Shown here: positions 38,901 to 44,767 of the stretch, piece by piece
Position numbering within the stretch: position 1 is the stretch's first letter
Layout of the letters: each line of letters starts with the position of its first letter
Origin: Biomphalaria glabrata
Lineage: Eukaryota; Mollusca; Gastropoda; Planorbidae
Length of the DNA stretch: 64,000 nt
Assembly: GCF_947242115.1 (NCBI RefSeq)
Contig: NC_074712.1
Location: forward strand, 18,194,666 to 18,258,665
Direction of reading: 5' to 3'
Translations under genes and position numbers: made by a program
The notes under the pieces: generated by a model
The model's input: the letters and a program-made list of their open reading frames with translations, nothing else
Databases searched by the model: none
Told to the model about the DNA's origin: nothing

Positions 38901-39714
38901 TACTTGTTTCTGTAGTGTATAAACATAAAATTTTGTTAGATTCAATTAGTTTTATGTTGATTATGTAAGATTCAACGGTTGCAACTTCTGAAAAACTGTT
39001 CAGCTTTCCTAGCAGAATTTTGTAAAGTGATATTTTATGTTAAGCTCTTTAACATTGTAAAATAAGGATCCTTAAGATCAAGTCTGTGGTGCATTCTGAA
39101 AGATTTATTACATTCATTTTCTGTAACTAATGACTTATTGCTAGCATGCTGTAGATTAAGGAAGTTTGCCCTTGGTATCAAGGAAGTTTAAAATAATTTT
39201 AATGATGTGCTTTTAACAGGTAAAGAGACTCACAACCTAGAAGAGTACAGTTTTAGTCAGAGTACACTGGAACAGGTCAGTGCAGTTGCATACTTGACCT
39301 CATGTTGATTTTTTTTTACACTAAGTTTAAAATCATATGAAAGATTGTATAGCATATAATGGTACAATTCTTATATCCTCACAACTGTACATTATTCAAG
39401 GTTTAATATTTTATTAAAATACAACTTCATTATAAACATAGAACTATCATATTTTTCTACAGTAAACAACTAAGCAGTATTCGTTTTTTTTTAATAATAT
39501 AATTGTTTAATTTTTATATGTCATTTCAAAATACTTGTTTTTATATATTTATTAAAATCCTTTAACTCTTTAATATTATTGTAGATTGTATTTTTACCTG
39601 TAATCAATCTATTTTATTTTTTATTTTATTTTTTTTGGTTTTTACTCAAATGGCTTTTTAAATCTGTTTTGTTTTTTTTAATAGGTATTTCTTTACTTTG
39701 CCAAGAAGCAATAA
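2957..39714 (+). CDS. ABCA5: ABCA5-type ABC transporter, 34 coding exons
   Basis: Full-size ABCA half-repeat transporter: two membrane domains, each followed by an ATPase. Vertebrate ABCA5 works in late endosomes/lysosomes in lipid and cholesterol handling; that role is family knowledge. Coding exons: 2957-3040, 3452-3616, 6701-6920, 7316-7428, 7950-8170, 8552-8903, 9104-9254, 9345-9513, 9686-9744, 10107-10240, 10694-10846, 11057-11176, 11563-11701, 12716-12806, 14570-14709, 19262-19357, 19917-20086, 24900-25113, 25774-25916, 27691-27945, 28857-28988, 30361-30513, 30886-31023, 31202-31291, 31516-31722, 34023-34244, 35491-35663, 36245-36320, 36670-36764, 37780-37899, 38328-38467, 38796-38894, 39220-39275, 39685-39714. 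Sum 4920 nt, 1639 residues, all phases agree, all introns GT-AG. NBD1: Walker [10 protein letters not shown], signature [10 protein letters not shown], Walker [14 protein letters not shown], then [15 protein letters not shown]2: [59 protein letters not shown] and the tail [14 protein letters not shown] match ABCA5 rather than ABCA1/3. No missing catalytic residue seen. A splice acceptor at 2915 implies an upstream non-coding exon. Confidence 0.95.
4158..4255 (+). mobile_element. 3' UTR fragment of the zinc-finger-tailed LINE
   Basis: A stretch with GTGACTTGCACT and CAACCTCACTCTCTCGCCCT matches the 3' UTR at 2340-2425. It sits in ABCA5 intron 2 just before the CR1-like relic. Only the non-coding tail is left. 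Confidence 0.55.
4375..6365 (+). mobile_element. Decayed CR1-like LINE in ABCA5 intron 2
   Basis: The plus strand shows, in broken frames, an endonuclease segment ([18 protein letters not shown], then GDVN; 4440-4535), RT pieces ([14 protein letters not shown], then [17 protein letters not shown], 5160-5310) and the usual C-terminal [16 protein letters not shown] segment (6175-6260). It ends with the tail CTGAGCCTACATTATGTTTG and CAGCACTTTATAAATTAAAT (6310-6355). Domain order is right for a CR1/L2-type element. Many indels and stops show an old copy. Confidence 0.8.
6456..6605 (+). mobile_element. tRNA-derived SINE (family B)
   Basis: It has a tRNA-like head with a B-box-like GGATTTGAACCC at about 6501, a body with GGTATGGGCTACC, and a tail with CTGAAATGTAAAACAAA. 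The same layout is seen at 48045-48176 (+) and 54524-54655 (-). It lies in ABCA5 intron 2, about 95 bp before exon 3. Confidence 0.6.
7598..7878 (-). mobile_element. tRNA-derived SINE (family A), nearly complete
   Basis: On the minus strand it begins with a tRNA-like head (GAGGCGCGGTGGCTGAACAG, later a B box inside CCCAGGTTCAAATCCTGG). A conserved body follows with GCTGGCCACATGACACCC and TTAACCATAGGCCACAG, and the end is AAGGTCTGAAAGGGGAAC plus A-rich tail. Other copies: 28060-28265, 43243-43496, 45303-45508, 59439-59704, and a 3' piece at 39805-39866. The central part looks like one of the conserved SINE core domains known in molluscs; I cannot say which. It sits in ABCA5 intron 4. Confidence 0.85.
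8407..8468. repeat. Tandem duplication of ~32 bp
   Basis: Two adjacent near-identical copies of a ~32 bp unit containing GAGTTCTTGTGTTTTTCCAT and TTTTAGCTAATT, in the intron upstream of ABCA5 exon 6. Each copy includes a TTTTAG word, so it duplicates a weak 3' splice-like site about 90-130 bp before the real one. Confidence 0.75.
11702..12715. other. ABCA5 intron 13 without recognised elements
   Basis: About 1 kb of AT-rich sequence between the exon carrying Walker B of NBD1 and the next. Apart from homopolymer runs (A-rich near 12001, C-run near 12470) no gene, repeat boundary or RNA was recognised. Confidence 0.5.
13385..13985 (-). mobile_element. Pogo/Tigger-type DNA transposon relic
   Basis: On the minus strand, 13980-13762 reads as a 72-residue open stretch with [20 protein letters not shown]. 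This resembles the FLPPNTTSxIQPMDQGVI motif of pogo/Tigger (Tc1-mariner superfamily) DDE transposases. Nearby minus-strand DNA down to about 13385 reads loosely as further decayed coding sequence. Terminal repeats were not found. The assignment rests on one motif. Confidence 0.5.
14728..15496. repeat. 22-bp minisatellite split by a hAT insertion
   Basis: A 22-bp unit (GGTGTGGCTAATTAG plus TTTTCAT) occurs about five times at 14728-14849 and about four times at 15405-15496. The two blocks were one array before the element at 14850-15404 landed in it. Located in ABCA5 intron 15. Confidence 0.9.
14850..15404. mobile_element. Non-autonomous hAT element with 8-bp TSD
   Basis: The ends are CAGGACTGG at left and CCAGCCCTG at right, giving imperfect terminal inverted repeats of the CAGGGCCGG type. 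It is flanked by the 8-bp duplication GTTTTCAT (14842-14849 and 15405-15412), as expected for hAT. A sister copy lies at 60073-60748; both contain GGGCCC-rich ends, AAGTGAAAATTAAG and a right end of the type ATAGRTTGCAGTGGCCTA. This 555-bp copy shows no transposase coding. Confidence 0.85.
15522..15778 (+). repeat. 5' LTR of the gypsy fossil
   Basis: 257 bp, paired with 17377-17633. It begins TGTCACCGATG, ends AAGCTGTGACA and is preceded by the GGTGC target duplication. Confidence 0.92.
16061..16978 (+). pseudogene. Gypsy pol remnant: end of RT and RNase H
   Basis: The stretch reads as the late part of gypsy pol. The RT connection region carries [28 protein letters not shown] and [10 protein letters not shown]. 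The RNase H region has [24 protein letters not shown]-like and LRTDHAPL, ending with [16 protein letters not shown]. This order is typical of Ty3/gypsy. It is part of a broken element and is not expected to be active. Downstream, 16980-17370 is CT/GT-rich non-coding DNA with irregular repeats of CTTCTAAGACTGTGT before the 3' LTR. Confidence 0.88.
17377..17633 (+). repeat. 3' LTR of the gypsy fossil
   Basis: 257 bp, near-identical to 15522-15778 and followed by the GGTGC target duplication at 17634-17638. Confidence 0.92.
18118..18260. mobile_element. Partial mariner-like MITE end
   Basis: GAAGCTTATTATCAACTCAC followed by CTGTTTGTCCG resembles the terminal repeat of the MITE at 50159-50648. 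Only one end is recognisable. Located in ABCA5 intron 15. Confidence 0.4.
18340..18545 (+). mobile_element. tRNA-derived SINE (family C)
   Basis: The head AGCTCAGTGTCTAAACATG looks like a tRNA D-arm/A box and TCAAGTTCAAATTCAGA like a B box. It is followed by a body with CACTGAGCATCTTGTAAGC and an A-rich end. A related head is seen at 63123-63205. Decayed. Confidence 0.5.
20249..20670 (-). mobile_element. Unclassified retroposon, copy A
   Basis: About 420 bp closely similar (roughly 85% by eye) to 48189-48617. Shared blocks include AAACTGTCAGGTAGA, CCGCCATTTT, CTATACCAGGCTAAC, GGATTGTGACAAGGTTGTGG and GGCAGGGTAGCATGCCC. Judged from the better-bounded copy B, the CTT-rich left end is the 3' tail of a minus-strand insertion. 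A possible target duplication TCAGACTT/TTAGACTT flanks it. No long frame and no clear tRNA head seen. Located in the ABCA5 intron after exon 17. Confidence 0.75.
20990..21260 (+). mobile_element. LINE 3' tail fragment
   Basis: Contains CAGAAACACAAAGATAA, TTCTTCCCTAGTGCCATTAG, then AGCCAGGAAAACCAATGACT, and ends in a TAATAAGATAACATAAGA tail. The same blocks in the same order occur at 28440-28740 and partly at 46490-46590 and 50240-50407. It corresponds to the decayed C-terminus (FFPSAIRxWNxLP type) and tail of one LINE family. Confidence 0.6.
21362..24046 (-). CDS. LINE endonuclease (end) and reverse transcriptase, 894 residues
   Basis: Long open frame of the LINE. The N-terminal part is the rest of the endonuclease: [26 protein letters not shown], then [11 protein letters not shown] and GSDHDLV, which carry the catalytic Asp/Asn/His of APE enzymes. 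Next is the [84 protein letters not shown] and the catalytic [11 protein letters not shown]. The C-terminus has [20 protein letters not shown]. The first residues lie mid-domain because the frame is broken just upstream, so this is the downstream part of one original protein. Confidence 0.9.
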   Translation of the reverse strand: MNCYPISSRLISIRLKASPFNITIIQAYAPTSTYDDEAVEEFYDQLQEVVNKVPKKDILVVQGDWNAKVGSDSYQTWKGTCGKYSNLSTNERGRRLLEFAKYNNLLLANTLGCHKKSRITTWHSPNGEHHNQIDYIMVQQRFKTSIHTAKTRSFPGADIGSDHDLVMTTLKVHLKKVTKQGPTRIKFDLDKLKDPQVAAIFEAQVGGRFAALNILDSNDQDIDTQVNMLNTAVTDTALEILGKLRPPKKPWVTEDILQLCDKRRELKGKKLSDPKYVQEYKSVNKRIRKGMKEAKKKWIENKCQEIEQGLNRNNSKKAYQLVNDLTTSKHGKTNTIQDKNNKCLTEDKDVLKRWTEYCSELYNFEISGDPEILNVPTVSNIDDYPILRSEVAAAVKDLKKGKSAGVDNIPGELLQAGGETMINALYMICNKIWQSGDWPKPWTQSLIITLPKKGNLQLCQNYRTISLISHPSKVLLKIILNRLKPIADNIISEEQAGFRQGRSTTEQILNLRILCEKYLQHQENLFHVFIDFKKAFDRVWHGALWATMEKYNINKNIIKVIQNLYKEATSAVYFNNNIGDWFKTTVGVRQGCLLSPTLFNIFLERIMEDALEGYEGTVSIGGRRITNLRFADDIDGLAGTEEELADLVMRIDKTSAAYGMQINAEKTQIMTNSHQGFKRGISIGGEKLTSVNSFKYLGAIVSDEGTKPELLARIAQSTAALSKLKIIWKDKGLALGTKIRLMRSLVMATFLYACESWTLNAELERRILAMELRCYRRILGITFKDRITNQEIRDRVTVAIGAHDDLLTIVKKRKLKTFGHITRSTGLAKTFLQGTVPGKRRRGRQKKRWEDNIKEWTGLPLREVLNKAKKREEWRKTVDKSCLVPQRSNRLRDR
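24096..24416 (-). CDS. LINE N-terminal endonuclease segment, 106 residues
   Basis: It starts [20 protein letters not shown] and contains the endonuclease opening [20 protein letters not shown] and [14 protein letters not shown], with the conserved Asn and Glu of APE nucleases. It stops after YYSGLPD, where the intact family would continue into the frame at 24046. It is the upstream part of the same LINE protein. Confidence 0.8.
   Translation of the reverse strand: MMTVNKPIPARPSPGLPRAAPTVTDQGGGEKYTTGPCKTKINTRNKITIGTWNVRSLRDEGKVEELTHELNRLRFNIIGLSEMRWKNIGETTTEDGHKLYYSGLPD
25300..25690 (+). mobile_element. Decayed LINE C-terminal fragment
   Basis: In broken frames the plus strand reads like the C-terminus of the 21346-24788 family: [27 protein letters not shown], a decayed RRGRP-like box and [12 protein letters not shown] (25340-25620). 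It directly precedes ABCA5 exon 19. Function lost. Confidence 0.55.
26205..27110 (+). mobile_element. Decayed I-type LINE with RNase H
   Basis: Broken plus-strand frames show [25 protein letters not shown] (26235-26330), typical of the RT-RNase H linker of I-clade LINEs. [20 protein letters not shown] (26977-27040) corresponds to the WVPSHxGIxGNExAD motif of RNase H. Many stops and indels. Located in ABCA5 intron 19. Confidence 0.6.
28060..28265 (-). mobile_element. Decayed SINE (family A)
   Basis: Matches the body and head of the SINE at 7598-7878 (GTGTCATGTTGCCAGCACAA, TTTCCCAACTAATGTCAGGTA, GATTTAAACCCTGAGATCCC) with many changes. Located in ABCA5 intron 20. Confidence 0.7.
28440..28740 (+). 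mobile_element. LINE tail interrupted by a CR1-like LINE tail
   Basis: The outer fragment (28440-28532 and 28637-28740) matches 20990-21260. It is split after CCCTAGTGCTATTAG by 28533-28636, which is the 3' end of the CR1-like family (CAGCGCCTTGAGCCTATATT, CAGCGCTTTATAAATAAAAT, then TTATTATT). The nesting gives a relative age: the CR1-like copy is younger. Confidence 0.7.
29340..30120. other. ABCA5 intron 21, no recognised element
   Basis: Mixed AT-rich sequence with a GC-richer patch at 29400-29480 and T/A homopolymers near 29990-30020. An inverted pair TTGGCCAGT/ACTGGCCAG occurs at about 29838 and 29931. No coding, SINE or LINE similarity could be recognised, although the patch may be part of an unknown repeat. 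Confidence 0.4.
30535..30705. repeat. ~34-bp minisatellite after exon 22
   Basis: Five to six diverged units of the pattern TTTTTGGACYAGAATGAGAC + ATTATC, starting about 22 bp after the exon 22 donor site. Confidence 0.85.
31880..31995 (-). mobile_element. LINE C-terminal zinc-finger relic
   Basis: The minus strand reads [12 protein letters not shown], the C2H2-like end of zinc-finger-tailed LINEs. The DNA closely matches 44098-44230 (AAAGAGGCCAATCCTTGATA). Confidence 0.6.
32990..33215 (-). mobile_element. RNase H remnant of an I-type LINE
   Basis: The minus strand has [20 protein letters not shown], which matches the catalytic-domain end (WVPSHxGIxGNExADxLA) of LINE RNase H. The 1 kb downstream on that strand (32990 to 31996) shows only short open stretches and may be the decayed remainder. 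Located in ABCA5 intron 25. Confidence 0.6.
33285..33945. repeat. 39-bp minisatellite built from a LINE 3' tail
   Basis: About 14 copies of a 39-bp unit (TATGCTGTCATAGCACCTTG + AGCCTATATTATGTTTTGT). Three units are lengthened to about 72 bp by an extra TGTTTTGTTATGCTA segment. Both ends of the array run into single-copy 3' sequence of the CR1-like LINE (33243-33285 and CTTTATAAATTAAAT at 33931), so the array is an internal expansion of that tail. Because 39 and 72 are multiples of three, one frame is open for 196 codons; I regard that as a by-product. It ends about 80 bp before ABCA5 exon 26. Confidence 0.93.
34245..35490. other. ABCA5 intron 26, no recognised element
   Basis: AT-rich, no coding similarity, tandem repeat or TE end recognised over 1.2 kb. 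Confidence 0.5.
36430..36665 (+). mobile_element. 3' end of CR1-like LINE
   Basis: Reads [20 protein letters not shown], with frame shifts, then [11 protein letters not shown] and a stop. The family tail follows (CAGCGCCTTGAGCCTAAACT, CAGCGCTCTATAAATTAAAT, TTATTATTAT). It ends directly at the 3' splice site of ABCA5 exon 29: the TATTACAG acceptor at 36662-36669 lies immediately after the TTATTATTAT tail. Confidence 0.8.
37160..37393. mobile_element. Mariner-like MITE, one end lost
   Basis: Aligns with the right part of 50159-50648: CACCACTTCAG, GTGCAAAATTTCAACTTGA, CAAACTTTTTACCAG and the end GAGTTGATATAAGCTTTGTA. The left terminal repeat is not visible. Located in ABCA5 intron 29. Confidence 0.65.
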
Positions 39715-39798
39715 GATGAAGAGAATGGAATCAAAGATTAGACACTTAGAAATAACTTTGCAACAAATATTCAACGTTTATTTTTATTTTATTTTAAT

Positions 39799-39804
39799 AA
39801 TAAA
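39799..39804 (+). terminator. ABCA5 poly(A) signal
   Basis: AATAAA 85 bp after the ABCA5 stop codon, the first good signal downstream. SINE-derived sequence follows immediately. Confidence 0.65.
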
Positions 39805-39866
39805 CTGATGACCTTTACATCATCTGCCCTTATAGACCAAAAGGTCTAAAAGGGGAACTTTACTTT
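39805..39866 (+). mobile_element. 3' end of a family A SINE
   Basis: GATGACCTTTACATCATCTG through AGGGGAACTTTA is the 3' part of the SINE seen at 7598-7878, here on the plus strand. It sits exactly where the ABCA5 transcript should be cleaved. Confidence 0.75.
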
Positions 39867-40611
39867 AATTCATGCATTTTTTTTAAAAGGGACATGAATA
39901 AGTTATCTAGTTGATAACAGAGTATCAATGTTAAAATCTAATGAGATATGAGATTAGATTTTAACATTGATATTCTTGTACATTTTAAAATCATAAAGGC
40001 ATAGAATACATTTTCTTTAAAAAAAAATATTATATATATATTATTACTAATTTATGATCATAGGGGGACATGTTTTGTTAGTAGATTATTTTTTGACTGC
40101 TAAGTTTAAAGGTCATTAATCTCAATCTAAGGTTGAGTATTTTCTAAAAATCCACCATGCCTTTATGAATAACATATATTTTATGGATAAACACACATTT
40201 TATGGATAAAAATAAAGTGATGTTTGGATTTATAGAAATTGGTAAATGTTCAGAAATAAAGACATTTTTAAAAATTTCATATTTGTATTGTTCTTATAAT
40301 TCTGATTATTTTTGGATGTCCTCTGAATTTTGTTATATTTCCTTATGATTTTTCAGGCTAAATAATGCACTTGACTAATGGGTATTTGTTTGTAATATAG
40401 TACTAGTCTTTTACATATTTTCACACTTGAATCATCTCTCCAAAAGCTGCTGAAAAAAAAAATTAAAAAAGGAAGATAAAGAAAATATTTTTTTTGCATA
40501 TACATATACTCATAAAAAGGAATTTACAAGTAAATTTAAAGCTAAAGCATCAATAAATCTCATACTGCAAAGTAGTAAAAAAAAAATTTTGTTGGCATAA
40601 TTTATTATTAT

Positions 40612-40846
40612 TATAGCTTTTATATAGCGCTACTTTCATGCTTATAGCATGCTCAGAGCGCTGCAGTCCAATCTCATTTGTGGACCAGTGGGGGGAGGGA
40701 GTATCTAGGAGTTGGTTTTCCGTGCTGCCTTTGGGCGCTCAGTAAACACAACTCTGCCTGAGTCGGCTGTCGAACCTCGAGCCCCCTTCTAGGTAGCCAA
40801 GCCAATTTCAAGTGTACTTGGCTTCTCGACCACGCTTATATAAAAA
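40612..40846 (-). mobile_element. Well-preserved tRNA-derived SINE (family D)
   Basis: On the minus strand: AAGCGTGGTCGAGAAGCCAA head with A box, GAGGTTCGACAGCC as B box, a GC-rich body (GGCAGCACGGAAAACCAACT), then CTGAGCATGCTATAAGCATG and a tail with GCGCTATATAAAAGC followed by TAATAATAA. The tail resembles the 3' end of the CR1-like LINE (GCGCTNTATAAA then TTATTATT), which may supply its mobilisation. Good preservation suggests a young copy. It lies between ABCA5 and the minus-strand pseudogene. Confidence 0.8.
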
Positions 40847-41412
40847 TGAATTTAAAAATTGCCATACCTGTCTCCATTCTTCTATGTCTACCACCTTGCC
40901 TGTCATGTGCGTTCCTTAGATATACTTTTATGCATGAAAATATTTTCTTCATTCGAGCTAGCTTCAAAATGTTATGATTGAATTACGGAAGTCATTAAAA
41001 TATTTAGCAAGCTTCCTACCCAGAAAAGAAACAATGGCATCAGCTATTTGATGTAAGAATATGACATTTTTATTTCTACCACTAATTAGATATTTACAAA
41101 TAAAGTGTCTAAATTACAAACTAAAATAATACTTCTGCTTGAAATGTACAAAACAATTCTTTACAACATGTTTAAGTACTGCATTGAAATGCTTTCATTA
41201 CTTTTACTAATAAGCTGACAAAATATAGGGATATAGTAGATTACACTGACCTGTAATTATAATGCATAACAGTTGACACTTTTGAAACCCTCTCCTTGCC
41301 ATTTCATTCTCTGTCTCCTTGCCATTCCATTCTCTGTCCAGCCTGGTTTTCTTGCCCAATTGAATTCACATTGGAGTGTTGTGGTCATAACCTTGTCCAA
41401 TAGTTTATTTAC

Positions 41413-42661
41413 CATGAGTTTTATGTAAAGTCCGCCAAAATGAGACTATTCGCCAATCTGCAAAAGCATTTTTTAGACCAGTTATAAAAAACAAAAACAG
41501 TACTATCAACTAGCATTTATAAATATGTAAACAAACCATTTACAAAAAATTTTAAACAGTTATAAAAAAAAAAAGGTTATCAATTTAGTCAACTAACATT
41601 TATAAATATAGAATCAAATGACCTACCATAAACTTTCTGTACATTATTATAAGATAACTTCTCCTCATGGCTATCAAATTCTTTCAAGCTAGAAAGAGGC
41701 AGGCTCACTGCAACATTTTCTTCCACTAGTGGAGGTTGCAGTGAGGTTATCACATGCGCCCACTGTGCTATTTCATCCCTAAGTTGCTGGATGGTGTCAC
41801 GTAATCCAGAAAGTGACATCACCTGGTGCTTTATAACTTTCACCAGGGTTTTCAAAATAGTGATTGTAGATTCTGAAGAAGAAAATATAGTTTTAAAATA
41901 AGCAATGATGTTTTATCATCTCAACTAAAACATCTATTCATTAAATGATTATAACATATTCATTAAATGATTATAACAATCTTTCCATTTTCAATTCTTG
42001 TTTGACAGGCTTTGCCCAGAAGTCTTAAGTCCTTAGAAACCTTGAGGGGCAAAGATGCTGTGGCTTTCTCAGCCTTTTTTAACAGCAGAGTTTCTTCCTC
42101 AGAACTTAAAAAGGTCCTTTTTAGTCTGGAACAAAATAAATACAAACATTTACATACACAAATGTATTAAATATATTGGCTATATGAAAAAGGATTGCTT
42201 CAAATAATTTTAATTGTTTTAAAAATTAAAATGTCATACAACTAAAAATGTACATACCTGCCCTTCTTACTTAATGTAGAAGAGAGATGTCATTCAAATC
42301 AGATGTTTCTTTTGTCAGAATGGATCTTTTCTTGGCATCCTCATAGTTTTCTGCAAAATTCACTTTCAAGATTTAAAAAAAGGCAATGCTAAAATATTTA
42401 GTCATTCAAAACTATAGATTTACTATTATTGATATAAATTAAATGTGTTACTTAGTTGAAACATGTTTAAATAATTGCCATAGCATCTCAGGATCCTAAC
42501 GTGATAGGTTGGCCATGCTTTATCAGCAGGCTGCTGCTCTTTAACACATTTTGATACTTTCGGCGCTTTAAAAGGTAGCCTTGACACAATGGTCTGGAAT
42601 GGTGACAGCCAGGTAATATAGGCACAGCCTCTACTTCCTTAAAAATAGCCACAGCCAACAT
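41413..42661 (-). pseudogene. DUF4806-like host pseudogene, five recognisable exons
   Basis: Minus-strand exons: 42661-42479 (starts MLAVAIFKEVEAVP, later PADKAWPTYHVRILRCY), 42350-42258 (NYEDAKKRSILTKETSDLND), 42125 to about 41980 (RLKRTFLSSEEETLLLKKAE), 41872-41627 (ILKTLVKVIKHQV, then LPLSSLKEFDSHEEKL) and 41457-41413. The order (WPTY-VRxL, YEDA-K, TSDL, basic run, LPL-S-EFD-EEKL) is that of DUF4806-type proteins found in molluscs and insects. Signs of decay: a one-base frame shift in exon 1 after AVPIL, another in exon 2 before the STLSKKGR segment, a GC instead of GT donor at 42478, and no usable donor in phase for exon 3. A further possible exon lies near 41300-41380. Function of the family is unknown to me. 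Confidence 0.6.
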
Positions 42662-43242
42662 TCTAAATAATATTTAAATTAGTGTTTAATAAATATGCAT
42701 ATTTGCTGCTCCTAGCCTAATTTATTTCTACAATAAAATATTAGTGTTCTACATACATCTTAAGAAATATTTTATTTTAACTTATTTTTATTTAACCATA
42801 TAACAAAAAATTCAGCTTACAAATAAATTAGTTGAAATACCTTTGCACATGTGCAATAAACATTTTTTATGTCTAGAATGTATAGCATTTAAGAAAGCAA
42901 TTATTTAAGTTATATTTTGACTGTTCAAAAACTTCAATTTTGTGTGCATTAAATTTTCCTTTTGTTGCATATTGTATGTGTTTTCAATCCTGAACATTTA
43001 CTTTTATTAAGCAAGTATGAACTTATTTCTTTAATGACACTAAAACTATTATAAATCTAAGGCCTACTAGATCAAGAACATGATGCTGATTCACACAAAG
43101 TGTGCCTTAATGGAAAAAACACATGTTTATTTGTATATGTTAGTCTAACATATTAACAAGCAATGGATTCTGGACTGGCTATATTAAGATGTTTGTCAAG
43201 ATCAGAAGCAACAAAAAAATCCAATAAAGCAGAATCTAATGT

Positions 43243-43496
43243 AAAGTAAAGTTTCCCTTTCAGACCTTGCAATCTATGGGGCAGATGATGTAAAGGTCAT
43301 CTTTTTTTCGACCCACCGTTAACAAGCACAACGTCAACTGCTTTGACTTTCCCCCAACCAGTGTCATGTTAGAGCTGGGTGGATCCAGAAGCACCCTAAA
43401 GATCCCGAAATTAGAAATCCCAGTCTTCACCAGGATTCAAACCAAGGATCCTCAGTTCAGAAGCCAAGCACTTTACTGCTCAGCCACCGCACCTCT
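43243..43496 (-). mobile_element. SINE (family A)
   Basis: Matches 7598-7878 over nearly full length: AAGTTTCCCTTTCAGACCTT at the 3' end, ACCCACCGTTAACAAGC in the body, CACCAGGATTCAAACC for the B box and CTCAGCCACCGCACCTCT for the head. Between the pseudogene and CLUAP1. Confidence 0.85.
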
Positions 43497-44097
43497 AATG
43501 GATATAAGATATAATTATAATCTTTAGGATATAAAAAAAACTTCAATATCAAAACATTTGATAAATTACATATATCAATTTATTACAACTTTTCTATCTG
43601 TACACAAAAGTAATCTAAACCAATGCCAATACAAATATTAATAGTTTCCTGCTTAAACTGAGAACAAGATCTACATATATCTCCAGCAACTAATGGGCCA
43701 TTAGAATGTTCCTTTTTAAGACTAAATTTCTGATGTAAACTAAGTGTTTCAAATGTAAGACAATAAGGCATATAATGCATGCTATATTTCCAACAATCTA
43801 GAAATTAACTATTATAAGAAAGTGGGAAACTTGGTTTTCTAATTTATCGTTTTAACCTGCCAAGAAAGTTTTCAAATGGTAACGTAGAAAAATTAGGCCT
43901 ACGGTACTGGCAAGTACTACTGCCACTGCACTAAAACAACCATATGGTAAGGCTAAAGGCAAGGTACTGTTGAGTGTAGAATACTGTAGACTGTGACTCA
44001 CTGACTGTACTAAAAAAAAAGTTGATAAGTCCGTCATATCGGGAAAAGACAAAAATGACTCCATAGAGTCCATTCAACTCTGTGATATTTTACGACT

Positions 44098-44230
44098 CGA
44101 GAGACGATCTTTTCCCTTTGCAACTTCTTGTGTGACAAAAGAGGCCAATCCTTGATACACAGCTGCCGTCACAGGTTGGGCATATCATATGTAATCACCA
44201 GTCGCCGTTGCATTTTCACCCTTGAGCCAC
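44098..44230 (-). mobile_element. LINE C-terminal zinc-finger relic
   Basis: The minus strand reads ATATGDYICPTCDGSCVSRI followed by GLFCHT, a C2H2-type finger at the end of a zinc-finger-tailed LINE protein. Related to 31880-31995. Confidence 0.65.
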
Positions 44231-44516
44231 TTATAAAAAATATTATAATTAAATATATGCTCTCTCTCCATGTGGATCATCCAGTGCCACTGCAAGCAAC
44301 GAATCAGAAGTCTATACTACTATAAAGATCTGATAAAGAAAATGGCCATTGTATTTTAAATTAGGTTGAAATAGTTGAAAAAGGATGAGAGAAGTGTAGA
44401 CAGTAGCTGAGTCGCTGAGTAGACTCTTTACTCTAGATCTAATTTTGGATTTAAAAAAAAAAATTAGATCTAGATTGTTTCGTATCTATAAAACTTTTTA
44501 CTTCAACGTCTCATTA

Positions 44517-44620
44517 GAGTTCTTTCCCTTGAAATTTCACCATGGTACAAGTAAAATGTTTATAGATGGCGCTGTAGTCAAATGCCGATACTGCGATAGG
44601 TTTTAATTTTTTGAAGTTAT
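44517..44620. promoter_or_regulatory. Element shared with 962-1058, at the CLUAP1 promoter position
   Basis: Same core as 962-1058 (CCCTTGAAATTTCACCATGG, AAAATGTTTATAGATGGC, AAATGCCG). It ends about 150 bp before the CLUAP1 start codon, so it lies where the core promoter or 5' UTR is expected. Whether it is regulatory or an old repeat is open. Confidence 0.45.
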
Positions 44621-44767
44621 AACTCTAGACTAGACTAGATTTCCTGATCTAACCTACTATCTATCAATATTATTTTTAACAGTAACTAAATCTAGATTTA
44701 CACCTCTTAGATCTAGAAATACGTTTTCTACTAAACTCTGCAAGTAAAGACAGCACAATAATTCAAA

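Noticed and set aside
41589-42145. Minus-strand frames that might be an active DUF4806 gene
   Set aside because: Recognisable exons, but frame shifts and defective donors make a pseudogene more likely.
43852-44073. A 73-codon minus-strand frame just upstream of CLUAP1
   Set aside because: No recognisable domain, no splice context and no link to the DUF4806-like exons; treated as chance.
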